NCBI GenBank assembly: GCA_019163375.1
Contig: JAFLKK010000008.1
Coordinates: forward strand, 62,001 to 126,000
DNA length: 64,000 bases
Direction of reading: 5' to 3'
From: Paludibacter sp.
Lineage (GTDB): Bacteria; Bacteroidota; Bacteroidia; Bacteroidales; Paludibacteraceae
How positions within the stretch are numbered: the first letter of the stretch is position 1; every line of letters begins with the position of its first letter. The position numbers and the translations under genes were made by a program. The notes beneath the pieces are model-generated. The model had not been told where the DNA came from. It ran no database searches and saw only the letters and a program-made list of their open reading frames with translations. Shown piece after piece: positions 63,850-64,000 of this stretch.

Positions 63850-64000
63850 ATTTTATAACTTAAGTACTTTACTATATTTTCAACACATAAATTATGGATA
63901 TTCTTAGATTTATATCGCTTATACCAATCAACTGTCAATTCAACTGTTTGGTCTATATTTAACCGTGGTTCCCAACCCAGTTGAAATTTCGCTTTGGAAA
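63846..64000 (-). CDS. rfbG: CDP-glucose 4,6-dehydratase, C-terminal end (partial)
   Basis: Reading from the window edge, 50 codons to a TGA at 63846 encode SKAKFQLGWEPRLNIDQTVE then LTVDWYKRYKSKNIHN and NLCVENIVKYL. This matches the end of RfbG as I know it (SKAKxQLGWxPRWxL...W). The enzyme turns CDP-glucose into CDP-4-keto-6-deoxyglucose, the entry to 3,6-dideoxy sugars and yersiniose. The rest of the gene, and probably rfbF and rfbH, lie beyond the window. Confidence 0.75.
   Translation of the reverse strand, partial: SKAKFQLGWEPRLNIDQTVELTVDWYKRYKSKNIHNLCVENIVKYLSYKI

Overview
The window comes from a Bacteroidota genome, most probably order Bacteroidales. The evidence is the recurrent TAnnTTTG-type -7 promoter boxes (two or three with a TTG element exactly 19 bases upstream), A-rich rather than GGAGG leaders, an S1 protein with long Glu/Ala/Val tails, an FtsK-LolA-TrxB gene order, pyruvate phosphate dikinase, and paired OmpA/TolC/OmpH envelope genes. 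Similarity to Paludibacter/Dysgonomonas-type genomes is an impression, not a measurement. No rRNA, tRNA, CRISPR array or intact insertion sequence was seen.

Region 1-39.7 kb is mostly core chromosome: an OmpH/Skp chaperone, rpsA, an SGNH hydrolase, a sulfur-transfer operon (DUF2892 membrane protein, periplasmic rhodanese, CoA-disulfide-reductase-like enzyme fused to three rhodanese domains, small rhodanese) divergent from an orphan zinc-ribbon protein, a MarR-EmrA-EmrB-TolC efflux operon, thrS, a HigBA toxin-antitoxin cassette bracketed by two copies of one terminator, two thioredoxin-fold proteins, an IMP dehydrogenase of the unusual Tritrichomonas foetus type, a DUF898/BamE-like pair, a VWA lipoprotein, nth, ftsK-lolA-trxB, clpB, ppdK, an OmpA protein, an RDD protein, a frameshifted DUF4160 gene with its DUF2442 partner, and ettA.

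Region 40-64 kb is a surface-polysaccharide locus read almost entirely on the minus strand; only one M20 dipeptidase lies on the plus strand. In transcription order it holds the end of a CDP-glucose 4,6-dehydratase, an NAD-dependent epimerase/reductase, a YerE-like thiamine-diphosphate enzyme, a Wzx flippase, a GT2, a Wzy polymerase, a glucuronyl C5-epimerase homologue, a GT4, an acetyltransferase, another GT, a Cys-rich SDR epimerase, UDP-glucose dehydrogenase, two GT2s separated by the tail of a decayed second ugd, a DegT aminotransferase, a small PglC-like phosphoglycosyltransferase, a Wzi-type outer-membrane protein broken at a ten-base G tract, a WecA/MraY-type phosphoglycosyltransferase and a Wzc-type tyrosine kinase. 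Together they predict a Wzx/Wzy capsule or O-antigen containing a uronic acid that may be epimerised at C5, and possibly a CDP-derived branched or dideoxy sugar. The part from about 48.6 kb onward is visibly more AT-rich than the core genes, as expected of an exchangeable locus.

The spacers between 39.7 and 45.3 kb are packed with degenerate dispersed repeats: 7-bp-period tandem arrays that begin at or inside the 3' ends of neighbouring genes, a CCCGATwwATCGGG palindrome family, a TTAGTGcCTTAGTGG family, and a duplicated ~50-bp module. The most notable points are the possible phase-variable Wzi, the T. foetus-type IMPDH, the C5-epimerase/CDP-sugar glycan pathway, the ugd remnant, the heptad repeats and the two helical-turn-spaced direct repeats in the zinc-ribbon/rhodanese divergent promoter.
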